DNA from: Chloroflexota bacterium
Lineage (GTDB): Bacteria > Chloroflexota > Anaerolineae > Anaerolineales > Anaerolineaceae
DNA length: 64,000 nt
Reading direction: 5' to 3'
Assembly (NCBI GenBank): GCA_021825925.1
Contig: JAKAFP010000003.1
Span: forward strand, 62,001-126,000
The position numbers and the translations under genes are program-made. Below, piece after piece: positions 42,447 to 51,654 of the stretch; positions within the stretch are counted from its first letter, which is position 1, and each line of letters starts with the position of its first letter. The notes below the pieces were generated by a model that was not told the DNA's origin, did not search any database, and saw only the letters and a list, made by a program, of their open reading frames with translations.

Positions 42447-43099
42447 TTATTCACCATATCGCTAATCGGTTTGTAACTTTTTCGATGTAACTCACAGACA
42501 CCTGCCTGAATTAATCCTTTTTGGTGGATTTTTGTTCCATAGCCTTTGTGCAGGTCAAACCGGTAGATCGGAAAGCGATCATGCGCCTCGATCATCCATG
42601 CATCTCGTTCGGTTTTAGCCAGGATGGAAGCAGCCGCAATGCTCAAACTGCGTTGATCCCCTTTGACCAAGGCGGTCTGACCCTGATCCTGGTCCGGCAA
42701 AAAAAGGGCATCAATCAACAAATGATCAGGTTGGAGGGATAAAGCGTTTACTGCGCGCATCATCGCCAGGCGATTGGCAGGTAGAATGCCCATTGCATCA
42801 ATTTCACTTGCATCCGCGGAGGCGACGGCATAAGCCAGAGCATACTTTTTGATGATCAATGCCAGTTGGTTACGTTTTTGAGCTGGGATCTGTTTGGAAT
42901 CACGAACGCCTGCCAAGTTGGTTTCGATGGTCGGATCACATGGCAACACTACGGCAGCGGCATAAACCGGTCCAGCCCAAGCCCCGCGGCCAGCCTCATC
43001 AATGCCTGCCACGTAGTGAATTTCATTTGACCATAGACTGCGTTCAAAACTTAGATCAGGTGCCGGGGGAATTTCTGCAGGATCAAATTTGTTTCTCAT
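42443..43099 (-). CDS. rnhB: Ribonuclease HII
   Basis: 218 aa from the ATG at 43099; the frame is open for 125 codons further but those lie inside the glycosyltransferase gene. The active-site motif is VAGIDEAGRGAWAGPVYAAAVVL (residues 30-52), with the second Asp in HLLIDALF and the third in the IAAASILAKTERDAWM block. It cleaves RNA of RNA-DNA hybrids and removes ribonucleotides misplaced in DNA. The start overlaps the end of the glycosyltransferase gene by 17 bp. Confidence 0.92.
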   Translation of the reverse strand: MRNKFDPAEIPPAPDLSFERSLWSNEIHYVAGIDEAGRGAWAGPVYAAAVVLPCDPTIETNLAGVRDSKQIPAQKRNQLALIIKKYALAYAVASADASEIDAMGILPANRLAMMRAVNALSLQPDHLLIDALFLPDQDQGQTALVKGDQRSLSIAAASILAKTERDAWMIEAHDRFPIYRFDLHKGYGTKIHQKGLIQAGVCELHRKSYKPISDMVNK

Positions 43100-43823
43100 A
43101 AGAACGGCTGCGGATGATCTTACGTACTTTGAATAATTCCTTAAAAGTGCGCAGGAAATCTTTAACCACATTGACCTTGCTCTGCGGTTGGTAATACCAT
43201 GGAACTGGAACTTCCACGATCTTATATCCGAACTGCCTGGCAATTCCCAAAATTTCCACATCAAAGGTCCAACCATGGATGGATTGCAAAGGAAACAGTT
43301 TTTCGGTGGCTTCCGCCGAAAAGCACTTGAATCCGCATTGTGTATCGTTGATCCCTGGTAACACCAGAATCCAAACCAACATGTTAAACACCCGGCCAAT
43401 GATATGCCGGCTGAAGGGTTCGTTGTAACGCACGGCTCCTTTTGCTTCACGTGAACCGATCGCAATTGCCGCATTGTTCAGATTGGGGGGCAAAAATTTT
43501 GGGATTTCAGTGATAGGCATCGAAAAATCCACATCGCAGAAGAAGCGGTACTGGCCAGAAGCGGCCAGCATTCCCTCTTTAACAGCCAAGCCCTTCCCCG
43601 GCCGATCTTCATGGAGGACCAACACGTTTTCATTTTGAGCTGCATATTCATGGGCAATTTCAAGAGTGCGATCCTTACTGGCATTCTCAACGATCACAAC
43701 TTCAATCGGATAGGTCTGGGATCGGACAAATTGAGTCACCTGAATTAACGTTTCAGGTAGCCTCAGCTCTTCATTGTGAGCAGGAAGTATTATGGAAAGG
43801 AATGGCGGTGTTTTTTGCGGCAT
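43083..43823 (-). CDS. Family-2 glycosyltransferase, dolichyl/polyprenyl-phosphate sugar synthase type
   Basis: 246 aa, GT-A fold: PFLSIILPAHNEELRLPETL at the start, IEVVIVENASKDRTLEIAHEYA, the DxD motif in FFCDVDFSMP (about residue 97) and GFKCFSAEATEKLFPLQSIHGWTFDVEIL, characteristic of ALG5/DPM1-like enzymes that load glucose or mannose on a polyprenyl phosphate. Such lipid-linked sugars are donors for GT-C membrane transferases, and the two upstream genes (43823-48003) look like such membrane proteins. Its start codon shares one base with the stop of the preceding gene. Cytosolic face of the membrane, no C-terminal TM. Confidence 0.88.
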   Translation of the reverse strand: MPQKTPPFLSIILPAHNEELRLPETLIQVTQFVRSQTYPIEVVIVENASKDRTLEIAHEYAAQNENVLVLHEDRPGKGLAVKEGMLAASGQYRFFCDVDFSMPITEIPKFLPPNLNNAAIAIGSREAKGAVRYNEPFSRHIIGRVFNMLVWILVLPGINDTQCGFKCFSAEATEKLFPLQSIHGWTFDVEILGIARQFGYKIVEVPVPWYYQPQSKVNVVKDFLRTFKELFKVRKIIRSRSYEKQI

Positions 43824-45937
43824 TAAGGTTCCAAATTTTTGCAGATATCTAGATTATAAATGGATTCAACCGCTGTTTGAGTAATTGAAGAATTTTCTTT
43901 TATACTGTCATGCCATACTTGGCAAACTGCTTGATAAGAGAGAGACTCCCTACGATATGATTCTTTGGTTAAAGCAATAGCTTCATCAATTCGATCCAAT
44001 TTAATATAGGCTTTTATAAAGGGTAGAAGCTCCACTGAAGATAATGGAACTAGTTTCTTTGCGACGGCCTGTTCATAATAATTCACAGCTTCAGCATAAT
44101 TGCCTTTGCTTTGAGCAAGATCGCCTTTTTCAAAGAAGTAGCACCACGTGTTTTGAGGTTCGGTGCTAATAATATTCGCAAGGTTATTGGTTGGTTGACC
44201 TTTATCACTTATGAGGTCTTGATTTGTAAGTTCTCCGTAATAGTATAACTGGTCAATTTTTTCAGGATATATTGCAAAATAATGATCTATAACTCTTAAA
44301 CAGCCACCATCAGGTTTGAAAACACTGATGACTTTTGAAGCACTTCCTTGAAAACTAAAAATTCGCAGAGAGTCGGTCAATTCTAGTTCAGGGTTTAAGG
44401 TTAATTCTACCGGTTTATAATTTCTTGGTGTAAAAAACCAATAGTCCAAAGTGGGGTCTATAGAACCAGTATTAAATAATAAATTAAGCCCCATTGAGTA
44501 GGAGTAATCGGTATCGCGTCCGGTGGGAATCCCTGGGGCATAAATCACCGATCCGGGTTCCAAAGCTGGGATACGCCATGAAAGCTGTGTGTAAAAACTT
44601 TTTTCCAGGTAATAATTTTTTCGATATATATAGCCGGATTGAATTTGAAAACTTATAGAGAGTCCTACAAGTAATATCAAGAAGACTCTCCGAATTTTTG
44701 GAGAACTCACAACAACAAATAACGATGTAATGACAAATATGGTTACACCGTAAATAACAGGCAGGTCAAAACGGTCTGACCATTTTCCAATGGTAACCTG
44801 GCGAAGACTGCTCCAAATCGGAAACAAACCAAAGATAAAAATGGTAAACGAAAGTACAAGGTTTCTTGCCAATTCATTTTTGGTGAGGGTAAAACGTTGT
44901 TGTATACGATCCCCATTGAAAAGTAAACTTAATATGATTGCCAGGCCAACGCCAACAACCATTGAAAACCAGAAAGGCAAACTTTTTAACTCCACTCGAG
45001 CAGGAAGAATTCGATTTGCCCAAATGTCCACAAATAAGAAATGGAAATCGGCATAAATTCTTTGAATTAATTGCATAATTGTTGGTATAGGCGCTTTTAA
45101 TAAATCGGCAAATATATAGGGATAATTACTTTGAGCCAAGCCAAATTCCTGGTGAGGATAGATCGCCATCCGCCAATAGAGGTAAACACAAATAATTACA
45201 AAAAAAGGCAGCCAATATTGCAAGGCTCGTTTAACACTTTTATTTTTACTAAAACCGCTGTCATGGAATAACCAATACAACATAACCGGACGAAGCACTT
45301 CCAATCCGACAAAGTACTCCATGGTAAACAGATGGACTGTGGTAAAAACCAGCGCTAGTGGGAAAAAAAGCCAAAATTTTTCGGGCTGCTTAACCGACAA
45401 CACCATGAATAATAGTGAAAACCCAAAAACAGTGTAAACCATGAAATGAGATCCATACGCAACTGAAGCATATTGATCTGCAAAACCCGGAAAAACCACA
45501 AACAATACAGCTGCCCATTGCAATAAATATTTTTGTCGAGGAATTACGCCTAAAAATGCGTAAAAAAGAGTCAAGCCTGCAGACCAGCGCACCAAAATAC
45601 CGGTCAATTGCCATAAAAAGGTGGAATCGTTGCAAATAAAGAATTGAAGATAATAAGTCCAGGATTGAAAAGGACGATCATATGTGAAATATTTCCACAC
45701 CAAAGCCTTGTCTGGAACATGTAATAGTAAGATTGGAGGCCAATCATCCCAATAAAAACCCAGTGAGATAATAAATACACCGTAAGTTACCAGAGCTAAT
45801 ACCATTAACGCGACGGGAAAAAGGATTGGATATCGGTCCGACAATTTTTCAATTTTCGAGACGACTGAAGAAATCCTGGATTCAATCATGGGTAAATGAA
45901 CCACTTTTATAGATGATTTATCGCATTTTTGTGACAT
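43823..45937 (-). CDS. Large polytopic membrane protein with C-terminal TPR-like tail, possible GT-C glycosyltransferase, copy 2
   Basis: 704 aa. About 12 membrane segments in the first 430 residues; a conserved acidic pair lies just after TM1 (GFYWDDWPPILL), the typical position for the DD/ED motif of GT-C transferases. The extracytoplasmic C-terminal half ends with a TPR-like pair (WCYFFEKGDLAQSKGNYAEAVNYYEQAVAKK). It shares about 50 percent identity with the next gene upstream across the whole length. Start chosen at 45937, where TGATG overlaps the previous stop; ATG 45889 aligns with the paralog's start and is an alternative. It precedes the polyprenyl-sugar synthase gene, so it may attach sugars to envelope polymers or proteins. 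Confidence 0.72.
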   Translation of the reverse strand: MSQKCDKSSIKVVHLPMIESRISSVVSKIEKLSDRYPILFPVALMVLALVTYGVFIISLGFYWDDWPPILLLHVPDKALVWKYFTYDRPFQSWTYYLQFFICNDSTFLWQLTGILVRWSAGLTLFYAFLGVIPRQKYLLQWAAVLFVVFPGFADQYASVAYGSHFMVYTVFGFSLLFMVLSVKQPEKFWLFFPLALVFTTVHLFTMEYFVGLEVLRPVMLYWLFHDSGFSKNKSVKRALQYWLPFFVIICVYLYWRMAIYPHQEFGLAQSNYPYIFADLLKAPIPTIMQLIQRIYADFHFLFVDIWANRILPARVELKSLPFWFSMVVGVGLAIILSLLFNGDRIQQRFTLTKNELARNLVLSFTIFIFGLFPIWSSLRQVTIGKWSDRFDLPVIYGVTIFVITSLFVVVSSPKIRRVFLILLVGLSISFQIQSGYIYRKNYYLEKSFYTQLSWRIPALEPGSVIYAPGIPTGRDTDYSYSMGLNLLFNTGSIDPTLDYWFFTPRNYKPVELTLNPELELTDSLRIFSFQGSASKVISVFKPDGGCLRVIDHYFAIYPEKIDQLYYYGELTNQDLISDKGQPTNNLANIISTEPQNTWCYFFEKGDLAQSKGNYAEAVNYYEQAVAKKLVPLSSVELLPFIKAYIKLDRIDEAIALTKESYRRESLSYQAVCQVWHDSIKENSSITQTAVESIYNLDICKNLEP

Positions 45938-48003
45938 CAGTGTTCCAGTATTGAACAATTTTCAGAATTATAAACTGTTTCAACGCTGGTTAGAAGGATT
46001 GAAGGGTTTTCATTCAATACATCGTGCCATACCTGGCAAATGGAAGGCTGGGCTTTGACAGACATATTAAAGGCTTCACTGGTCAGCGAAACAGCCTCTT
46101 CAATCTGCCCCGATTGGGCATAAGATTTTACAAATGGCAACAACTCGATCGCATTTAGTGGAACGAGCTTCTCCTCCATCGCTTTTTCGTAATAATTGAT
46201 CGCTTCGTTGTATTTTCCTTTGCTTTGAGCCAAATCGCCCTTCTCGAAGTAATAACACCATGTTTTTTGCGGTTTGGTATCTACGATCTTTGAAAGCTGA
46301 TTGGTCTGCGGACCTTCTTCATTGATCAATTGTTGATTGGTCAGCTGGCCATATGAGGCGAATAAACTGATCTTTTCGGGGCTCAAGGCGTAATATGGAT
46401 CAATGACCCAAAGGCAGCCGTCATCGGGCATATAAATGCTGACTACTTTTGAAGCGGTTCCTTTGAAATTAAAAATACGCAAGCCATCTTTGATCTCAGT
46501 GGTTGGATCAGCCACCAAATCGGATGGGCTGTAATAGCGGGGTCCCGTGAACCAATAATCAAGCAAAGGTAATATTTCACCAGAATTAAACAACAGATTA
46601 ACTCCCGCCGAAATGGAGTAATCCGCTTCCTTTGTGGCTGGAATTCCAGGCGAAAACAAGGTGGTACCGGGTTCAAGTGCGGGAATCCGCCATGCCAGTT
46701 GAGAATAAAACTCTTTTTGCCGAATAAAATCCTTGCGATATTCATTTGAGGTTTGAATCTGGTAACTAATGGAAAGCCCTACAAGCAGAACGAGAATAAC
46801 ATTGCGAACTTTTGGTGATCTAAAAATAATAAAGAGCAAAGTCACCACAAAAATAGTCACCCCAAAAATGACCGGGATGTCAAAACGATCCGACCATTTG
46901 CCCCTGGTGATCTGGCGCAAGGTGCTCCAGACGGGGAAGAGCCCAATGAAAAATATGGTCAAAGCCAAGATCAAGTTGCGTTTGATCTCGTTTCCCTTTA
47001 AGATAAAACCTTCGGAAGTTTGCTCTGCCCGCAGGAAAAAATGCAAAACTAATGTACCACCGACTCCAAGAGCCAGGGATAGCCAAAGAGTTAAACTTTT
47101 TACCTCCACCACAACTGGCAGAACTCGATTCGTCCAAATATCCACCAATAAGAATCGTAAATCACTGTAGATGGTCTGAATAAAGGCAACAAAAGTATCA
47201 GCCGGCGCCTTTAGGAAATTGATGATCAGGTAGGGATAATTGCTTGTGACGGTACCCGTTGCCGGGCTTTGATAGATCGCCATCCGCCAATAAATGTAAT
47301 AACCTAACACGGCCAGGAAAGGCAGCCAATTAATTGCTGTTCTTTGTATGCTCTTTCGCTTTTGCAGTCCTTTGTCAATATACAGCCAATAGATCAGGAT
47401 CGGGCGGAGTAATTCCAGGCCGACGAAGTATTCCATACTAAATAAATGGACGGCCGTAAAAAATAGAGATAGGGGATAATAAATCCAAAATCTATTGGGC
47501 TTGTTGATCGCTAAAAGCATAAAAAGAAGTGAAAGCCCAAACACCGTGTAGATCAAGAAATGGGAGCCAAATGAGACCGAGGCACTTTGGTCTGCAAAAC
47601 CAGGAAAAACCACGAACAATACGGTTGCCCATTGGAGGATTACTTTTTGACGTGGAAACACCTGCAGGAAGGCATAGAATAATGTTAATCCAGCCAACCA
47701 GCGCGCTAAAATTGCAGACAGCTGCCACAAAAAAGCTGAATCCCTGCATAGAGGAAAAAGCAGATAATATGTCCAGGACTGAAAAGGTCTGTCATACGAA
47801 AAATATTGCCATATTTGATTTTTATCAGCAAGGTGTGAGAGCAATATTGGAGGCCAATCATCCCAGTAAAAACCAAGTGTAGCGATGAGGACCCCATAAG
47901 TCAACAGGGCGAACAAGAGCAATGCAAGTGGAAATACTAGCGGATGATTGTCTGTATATATTGAAATATCAGTGACAATCTTTTCTATTTTTTTTCTAAA
48001 CAT
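45937..48003 (-). CDS. Large polytopic membrane protein with C-terminal TPR-like tail, possible GT-C glycosyltransferase, copy 1
   Basis: 688 aa. Same plan as the downstream paralog: cytosolic N-terminus, membrane segments from residue about 25, the acidic pair in GFYWDDWPPILLSHL after TM1, a central hydrophobic region, then an extracytoplasmic domain (IPALEPGTTLFSPGIP...), and a TPR-like repeat (WCYYFEKGDLAQSKGKYNEAINYYEKAMEEK). Shared stretches such as DRPFQSWTYYL and LFVVFPGFADQ show tandem duplication. First gene of a four-gene unit ending with rnhB; overlap with the next gene is 1 bp. The enzyme activity is inferred from topology and neighbour only. Confidence 0.72.
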   Translation of the reverse strand: MFRKKIEKIVTDISIYTDNHPLVFPLALLLFALLTYGVLIATLGFYWDDWPPILLSHLADKNQIWQYFSYDRPFQSWTYYLLFPLCRDSAFLWQLSAILARWLAGLTLFYAFLQVFPRQKVILQWATVLFVVFPGFADQSASVSFGSHFLIYTVFGLSLLFMLLAINKPNRFWIYYPLSLFFTAVHLFSMEYFVGLELLRPILIYWLYIDKGLQKRKSIQRTAINWLPFLAVLGYYIYWRMAIYQSPATGTVTSNYPYLIINFLKAPADTFVAFIQTIYSDLRFLLVDIWTNRVLPVVVEVKSLTLWLSLALGVGGTLVLHFFLRAEQTSEGFILKGNEIKRNLILALTIFFIGLFPVWSTLRQITRGKWSDRFDIPVIFGVTIFVVTLLFIIFRSPKVRNVILVLLVGLSISYQIQTSNEYRKDFIRQKEFYSQLAWRIPALEPGTTLFSPGIPATKEADYSISAGVNLLFNSGEILPLLDYWFTGPRYYSPSDLVADPTTEIKDGLRIFNFKGTASKVVSIYMPDDGCLWVIDPYYALSPEKISLFASYGQLTNQQLINEEGPQTNQLSKIVDTKPQKTWCYYFEKGDLAQSKGKYNEAINYYEKAMEEKLVPLNAIELLPFVKSYAQSGQIEEAVSLTSEAFNMSVKAQPSICQVWHDVLNENPSILLTSVETVYNSENCSILEH

Positions 48004-48091
48004 GGCAAAACAACCAACACTGGTTAATAATTACCAATAATAATTAAAGATGTTTTTTTGGGAGGTATGATACTGCAATGAAAAACACTTG

Positions 48092-48164
48092 TCGGGGTGG
48101 GCGGACTTGAACCGCCGGCCCCCGCGTCCCAAACGCGGTGCGCTGCCAACTGCGCTACACCCCG
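48092..48164 (-). tRNA. trnP: tRNA-Pro(UGG)
   Basis: Minus-strand cloverleaf of 73 nt: acceptor CGGGGTG (48164-48158) pairs with CACCCCG (48099-48093), D-arm GCGCAGTTGGCAGCGC, anticodon loop TTTGGGA with anticodon TGG, T-arm GGCGGTTCAAGTCCGCC. The C1-G72-type end and GGG-flanked anticodon fit proline. CCA is not encoded (ACAA follows the discriminator A). Confidence 0.95.
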
Positions 48165-48219
48165 AACCTCTAGAGTATAATCGGTAGCAGCAAGAAACGT
48201 CAAGGAATATGGCCTCGTT

Positions 48220-49143
48220 ATGACTGTGCATCAGACCTCATCAACCCTGTCAAACATCCTCAAAATCAGCCTGATCCTGATGGTTGGTGTTGCATCCTGC
48301 AATATACGCAGTTCTCAGATCGAAGCAACACTTACACCAACACCGCCTCCTACCCAGGGAACCTCTGAAATAAAGCAAACTGAAACACCCGTTATGACCC
48401 CCACTACCGCCCTCTGTGTTGAAACCACAGGCACCGTAGTAGAAAGGGATGTACCCTCCAAACTATTGACTGAACCCATCAGTGTTAAAGTCTACCTTCC
48501 ACCTTGCTATGACAGTAATGACGGCACCCAATATTCCGTGCTCTATATGCTTCACGGACAAACAAGCCTGGATGACCAATGGGTGCGTATCGGTTTGCTC
48601 TCAAAAATGGATGAATTACTTGCTCAAAAAAAGGTGAGCCCTTTCTTGATCGTACTCCCCACCGAGATCCGCTCCAACACCGATGCTTACAATTCCAAAT
48701 ATGGAGACGCCATCCTCGAAGAGGTCATTCCCTATATTGACCAGCACTTTGAGGTCTGCACAGATAGAGCCTGCAGGGCGATTGGCGGTCTTTCACGCGG
48801 AGGCAATTGGGCCGTTCATCTGGGTTTTTCTAACCCCGAGCTCTTCAGCACCGTCGGAGCACACAGCGCTCCGTTGTTTTACGGAGAGATCAGCAACATA
48901 CTCATGACCACAACATCGGCAGAAGCAACCGCCGCATTGCCAGTTTTCTACATAGACGTGGGTAACAAGGATGAAGACCTTGCAGATGTCATGCTTTTTT
49001 TAGACACTCTACAAAGCCTGAATGTGCCGCATAAATTCAATAATAATCTTGGTTATCACGACGAAACCTATTGGCATGCACACGTTGAAGATTACCTGCT
49101 GTGGTATGACAGTCAGTTAAACCCCCCTTCTCAAACACCCTGA
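48220..49143 (+). CDS. Lipoprotein esterase of the Esterase-D/FrsA-like alpha/beta-hydrolase family
   Basis: 307 aa. Signal peptide with lipobox VGVASC (Cys about residue 26), a Thr/Pro-rich linker, then a putative-esterase fold: SVKVYLPPCYDSNDGTQYSVLYMLHGQTS, nucleophile elbow AIGGLSRGGNWAV (Ser about residue 191), and the catalytic His probably in YHDETYWHAHVEDYL. Resembles Est-D/IroE-like siderophore or feruloyl esterases and acts outside the cell membrane; substrate unknown. ATG at 48220; no strong ribosome site. Divergent from tRNA-Pro. Confidence 0.85.
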   Translation: MTVHQTSSTLSNILKISLILMVGVASCNIRSSQIEATLTPTPPPTQGTSEIKQTETPVMTPTTALCVETTGTVVERDVPSKLLTEPISVKVYLPPCYDSNDGTQYSVLYMLHGQTSLDDQWVRIGLLSKMDELLAQKKVSPFLIVLPTEIRSNTDAYNSKYGDAILEEVIPYIDQHFEVCTDRACRAIGGLSRGGNWAVHLGFSNPELFSTVGAHSAPLFYGEISNILMTTTSAEATAALPVFYIDVGNKDEDLADVMLFLDTLQSLNVPHKFNNNLGYHDETYWHAHVEDYLLWYDSQLNPPSQTP

Positions 49144-49150
49144 AAAAAAG

Positions 49151-49678
49151 TTAATATAAATCCGGATTCTTAAACGGAATCAGAGCAAAAATCACAGCCG
49201 GAATATACAGATTCAAACGGTCAACGGCATCTCCGGTCAATAAACCGACTGCACCATTGTTTTGTTTTGAATTATTTCTAGAAAAAACTATGTCGTCGGC
49301 TTCGCCCAATTCAACACCCTGGCGGACCAACTCGGCAAGATTTTCTGGAAGAAAAAACTCACCGCTTCGACCTACACCCCTTTTACCTTCAGAAAGCACC
49401 ACCACCCAGGCAAATCCACTCAGGTGGGTTCCCCTATCCATCACGCCGCCCTCAATGCCCACCCAATAATCCGCTTCTGGCATGAGTTCACGTGCCGCGA
49501 GAGCCCGTGCGTCTGCGCCTTCGAGGGTTTCCTCATCGGTCATGGGTTGGTCTGAAACCGTGGACGGGATTTTGAGGGTGCGGACCTCAAAAGACTCACG
49601 CGGGAACATACGTTGGAATCCATCCAGAGCAGCCTGTAGTTTGACCGGGTTGGTAGAGGCAACAGAAATAATATTCAT
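49151..49678 (-). CDS. yjjX: Inosine/xanthosine triphosphatase (YjjX family)
   Basis: 175 aa. YjjX-type NTPase: VASTNPVKLQAALDGFQRMFP, VSDQPMTDEETLEGADARALAARELMPEADYWVGIEGGV and NGAVGLLTGDAVDRLNLYIPAVIFALIPF. It hydrolyses non-canonical purine triphosphates (ITP/XTP) to keep them out of nucleic acids. AAGGACC before the ATG. Ends 8 bp from the convergent esterase. Confidence 0.92.
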   Translation of the reverse strand: MNIISVASTNPVKLQAALDGFQRMFPRESFEVRTLKIPSTVSDQPMTDEETLEGADARALAARELMPEADYWVGIEGGVMDRGTHLSGFAWVVVLSEGKRGVGRSGEFFLPENLAELVRQGVELGEADDIVFSRNNSKQNNGAVGLLTGDAVDRLNLYIPAVIFALIPFKNPDLY

Positions 49679-49778
49679 GAAGGGTCCTTATTATTTAATG
49701 GTGTAGCGTTTCAAGTATAGAGCCTTTTCAATTCAGATGCAACCGCAAATCTTCAATCTCGAAATCATTGCACTCGGG

Positions 49779-49784
49779 TATAAT
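49779..49784 (+). promoter_or_regulatory. -10 box directly before gatC
   Basis: Perfect TATAAT ending seven bases before the ATG at 49792, no Shine-Dalgarno in between. A start at the A of ATG would make gatC leaderless. Confidence 0.55.
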
Positions 49785-49791
49785 AGCACGC

Positions 49792-50079
49792 ATGAGTTTA
49801 ACCCTTGCAGAAGTGGAACATATTGCCAAATTGGCCCGCCTCACCCTGACGGATGATGAAAAGTCCAGGTATCGTGAGCAGCTCTCTTCGATCCTTGATT
49901 ATGTGACCATGCTGCAAGAACTGGACACCACCGCCATTTCAGCGGCTTCTGGCGTACAACCGGAAGAATGCCCCCTGCGGGTGGATGAAGCACGCGCAGC
50001 CATGCTCACCTCCGACCTGCTCAAGAACGCCCCCGAAACCAACAAGAACCAGTTCAAAGTACCGCCGGTGTTTGAATGA
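49792..50079 (+). CDS. gatC: Aspartyl/glutamyl-tRNA amidotransferase subunit C
   Basis: 95 aa. Wraps around GatA and GatB in the complex that converts Glu-tRNA-Gln and Asp-tRNA-Asn to the amides. Typical GatC: SLTLAEVEHIAKLARLTLTDDEKSRYREQLSSILDYVTMLQELDT and a C-terminal LRVDEARAAMLTSDLLKNAPETNKNQFKVPPVFE. The ATG at 49792 lies right behind a TATAAT; an in-frame ATG eight codons upstream overlaps the promoter. Overlaps gatA by 4 bp (ATGA). Confidence 0.95.
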   Translation: MSLTLAEVEHIAKLARLTLTDDEKSRYREQLSSILDYVTMLQELDTTAISAASGVQPEECPLRVDEARAAMLTSDLLKNAPETNKNQFKVPPVFE

Positions 50080-51557
50080 GCACTGACCTGACCCGGCTTT
50101 CAATATTTGAAATGCAGGCTGGCTTGCGTGCAGGCGCTTTCTCCTGCTCGGAATTGCTTGAAGCCCATCTGCTCCGCATTCATGCACTGGAACCGCGTAT
50201 TCACGCGTTCATCACCCTGGCAGAGGAATCTGCCAGAGCGGAAGCCCAAAAAGCTGATGCTCGTTTGGGAGAAGCGCGAAAGAGCGATCAAATGGATCAA
50301 CTGCCAACCTTGTTGGGCATCCCCATTGCGGTCAAGGATTTGATCACGGTTAAAGATATGCGCTGCAGCTGTGGGTCCAATGTGCTGGGAGAATGGATCG
50401 CCCCATTCACAGCCACGGCAGTACAGCGTTTGGTGGATGCCGGCGCCATCATTATCGGTAAAACAAACACGGATGAATTCGCCATGGGATCTTCGACAGA
50501 AACCTCGGCTTTTGGCCCCACTTTTAATCCCTGGGACACCTCACGTGTTCCCGGAGGATCCTCCGGTGGGAGTGCAGCGGCTGTTGCAGCCCGCATGGTG
50601 CCTGCAGCCATCGGCTCGGATACCGGCGGCTCCATCCGCCAGCCAGCCGCCTTCTGCGGGGTGACCGGGATCAAGCCCAGCTATGGACGCGTTTCTCGCT
50701 ATGGCCTGGTCGCTTATGGATCCTCACTGGATTCGATGGGAAGCTTTACCCGAACTGCCGCGGAATCCGCGCTGCTGCTTGGCATTATGGCCGGTCTGGA
50801 TAAAATGGACTCAACCTCGGCTGATCGCCCCGTGCCTAATTATCATAAAGGGATGTCGGAAGGCGTAAGGGGGTTGCGCATAGGCGTCCCTCGCGAATAT
50901 TTCATTGACGGTATCCAATCCGAGATTAAAACCACCATTAAAGCCGCGATTGAGACCTATCGCGAATTGGGCGCTGAAATTGTTGAGATCAGCCTGCCGC
51001 ACACCAAATACGCCCTGCCCGTTTATTATCTGATCGCCCCCGCAGAAGCCTCTGCCAATCTGGCACGCTATGACGGGGTTCGCTTTGGGGCTCGACAATC
51101 CACCGGCTCGATGGTGGAGATGTTTTTTGACACCCGCGGACAGGGTTTCGGCCCCGAAGTCAAACGCCGCATCATGCTGGGCACCTATGCTCTTTCAGCC
51201 GGTTATTACGACGCCTATTACGGGCAGGCACAAAAAGTCCGCACCTTGATCAAACAAGATTTTGAAAAAGCCTTTGAAACAGTGGATGTGATCGCATGCC
51301 CGGTAACGCCGACTACTGCCTTTAAGATTGGCGAACACGGCGACGATCCGCTGGCCATGTATCTTGAGGATGTTTTCACACTACCAGCCAACCTGGCTGG
51401 TGTTCCCGGCATCGCCTATCCCGTTGGGCTGGATTCGAACAACCTCCCCATCGGTATGCAGCTCATGGGCAAACCTTTTCAGGAAGAAACATTGTTCCGC
51501 GCTGTGCAGGCATATCAATCCAACACCAAATTTCACCTTCAATCTGCAAACCTTTAA
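50076..51557 (+). CDS. gatA: Aspartyl/glutamyl-tRNA amidotransferase subunit A
   Basis: 493 aa amidase-signature enzyme that liberates ammonia from glutamine. The Ser-cisSer-Lys triad is seen as Lys in IPIAVKDLITV (about residue 86), cis-Ser and nucleophile Ser in PGGSSGGSAAAVAARMVPAAIGSDTGGSIRQPAAFCG (about 155-190). C-terminal LPIGMQLMGKPFQEETLFRAVQAYQ is typical. Co-translated with gatC; gatB lies alone at 55.8 kb. A copy of the post-stop motif begins nine bases after the stop. Confidence 0.96.
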   Translation: MSTDLTRLSIFEMQAGLRAGAFSCSELLEAHLLRIHALEPRIHAFITLAEESARAEAQKADARLGEARKSDQMDQLPTLLGIPIAVKDLITVKDMRCSCGSNVLGEWIAPFTATAVQRLVDAGAIIIGKTNTDEFAMGSSTETSAFGPTFNPWDTSRVPGGSSGGSAAAVAARMVPAAIGSDTGGSIRQPAAFCGVTGIKPSYGRVSRYGLVAYGSSLDSMGSFTRTAAESALLLGIMAGLDKMDSTSADRPVPNYHKGMSEGVRGLRIGVPREYFIDGIQSEIKTTIKAAIETYRELGAEIVEISLPHTKYALPVYYLIAPAEASANLARYDGVRFGARQSTGSMVEMFFDTRGQGFGPEVKRRIMLGTYALSAGYYDAYYGQAQKVRTLIKQDFEKAFETVDVIACPVTPTTAFKIGEHGDDPLAMYLEDVFTLPANLAGVPGIAYPVGLDSNNLPIGMQLMGKPFQEETLFRAVQAYQSNTKFHLQSANL

Positions 51558-51565
51558 AAACCAAT

Positions 51566-51585
51566 AATTATTGGAAGAAATAAAT
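51566..51585 (+). repeat. Post-stop 20-bp motif, copy 3
   Basis: AATTATTGGAAGAAATAAAT, 19 of 20 bases like copy 2, starting nine bases after the gatA stop. Similarity to the 62593 copy continues for a further seven bases (AGCATTT). Confidence 0.65.
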
Positions 51586-51654
51586 AGCATTTTGGCAATT
51601 CTTGAATCTGTGCAATAATAATCACGTATATATATTCAAGAAAGGAATAATAAA

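Noticed and set aside
43100-43474. N-terminal extension of RNase HII (open frame from 43474)
   Set aside because: It lies inside the glycosyltransferase gene in another frame and has no homology-like pattern; ATG 43099 gives the normal length.
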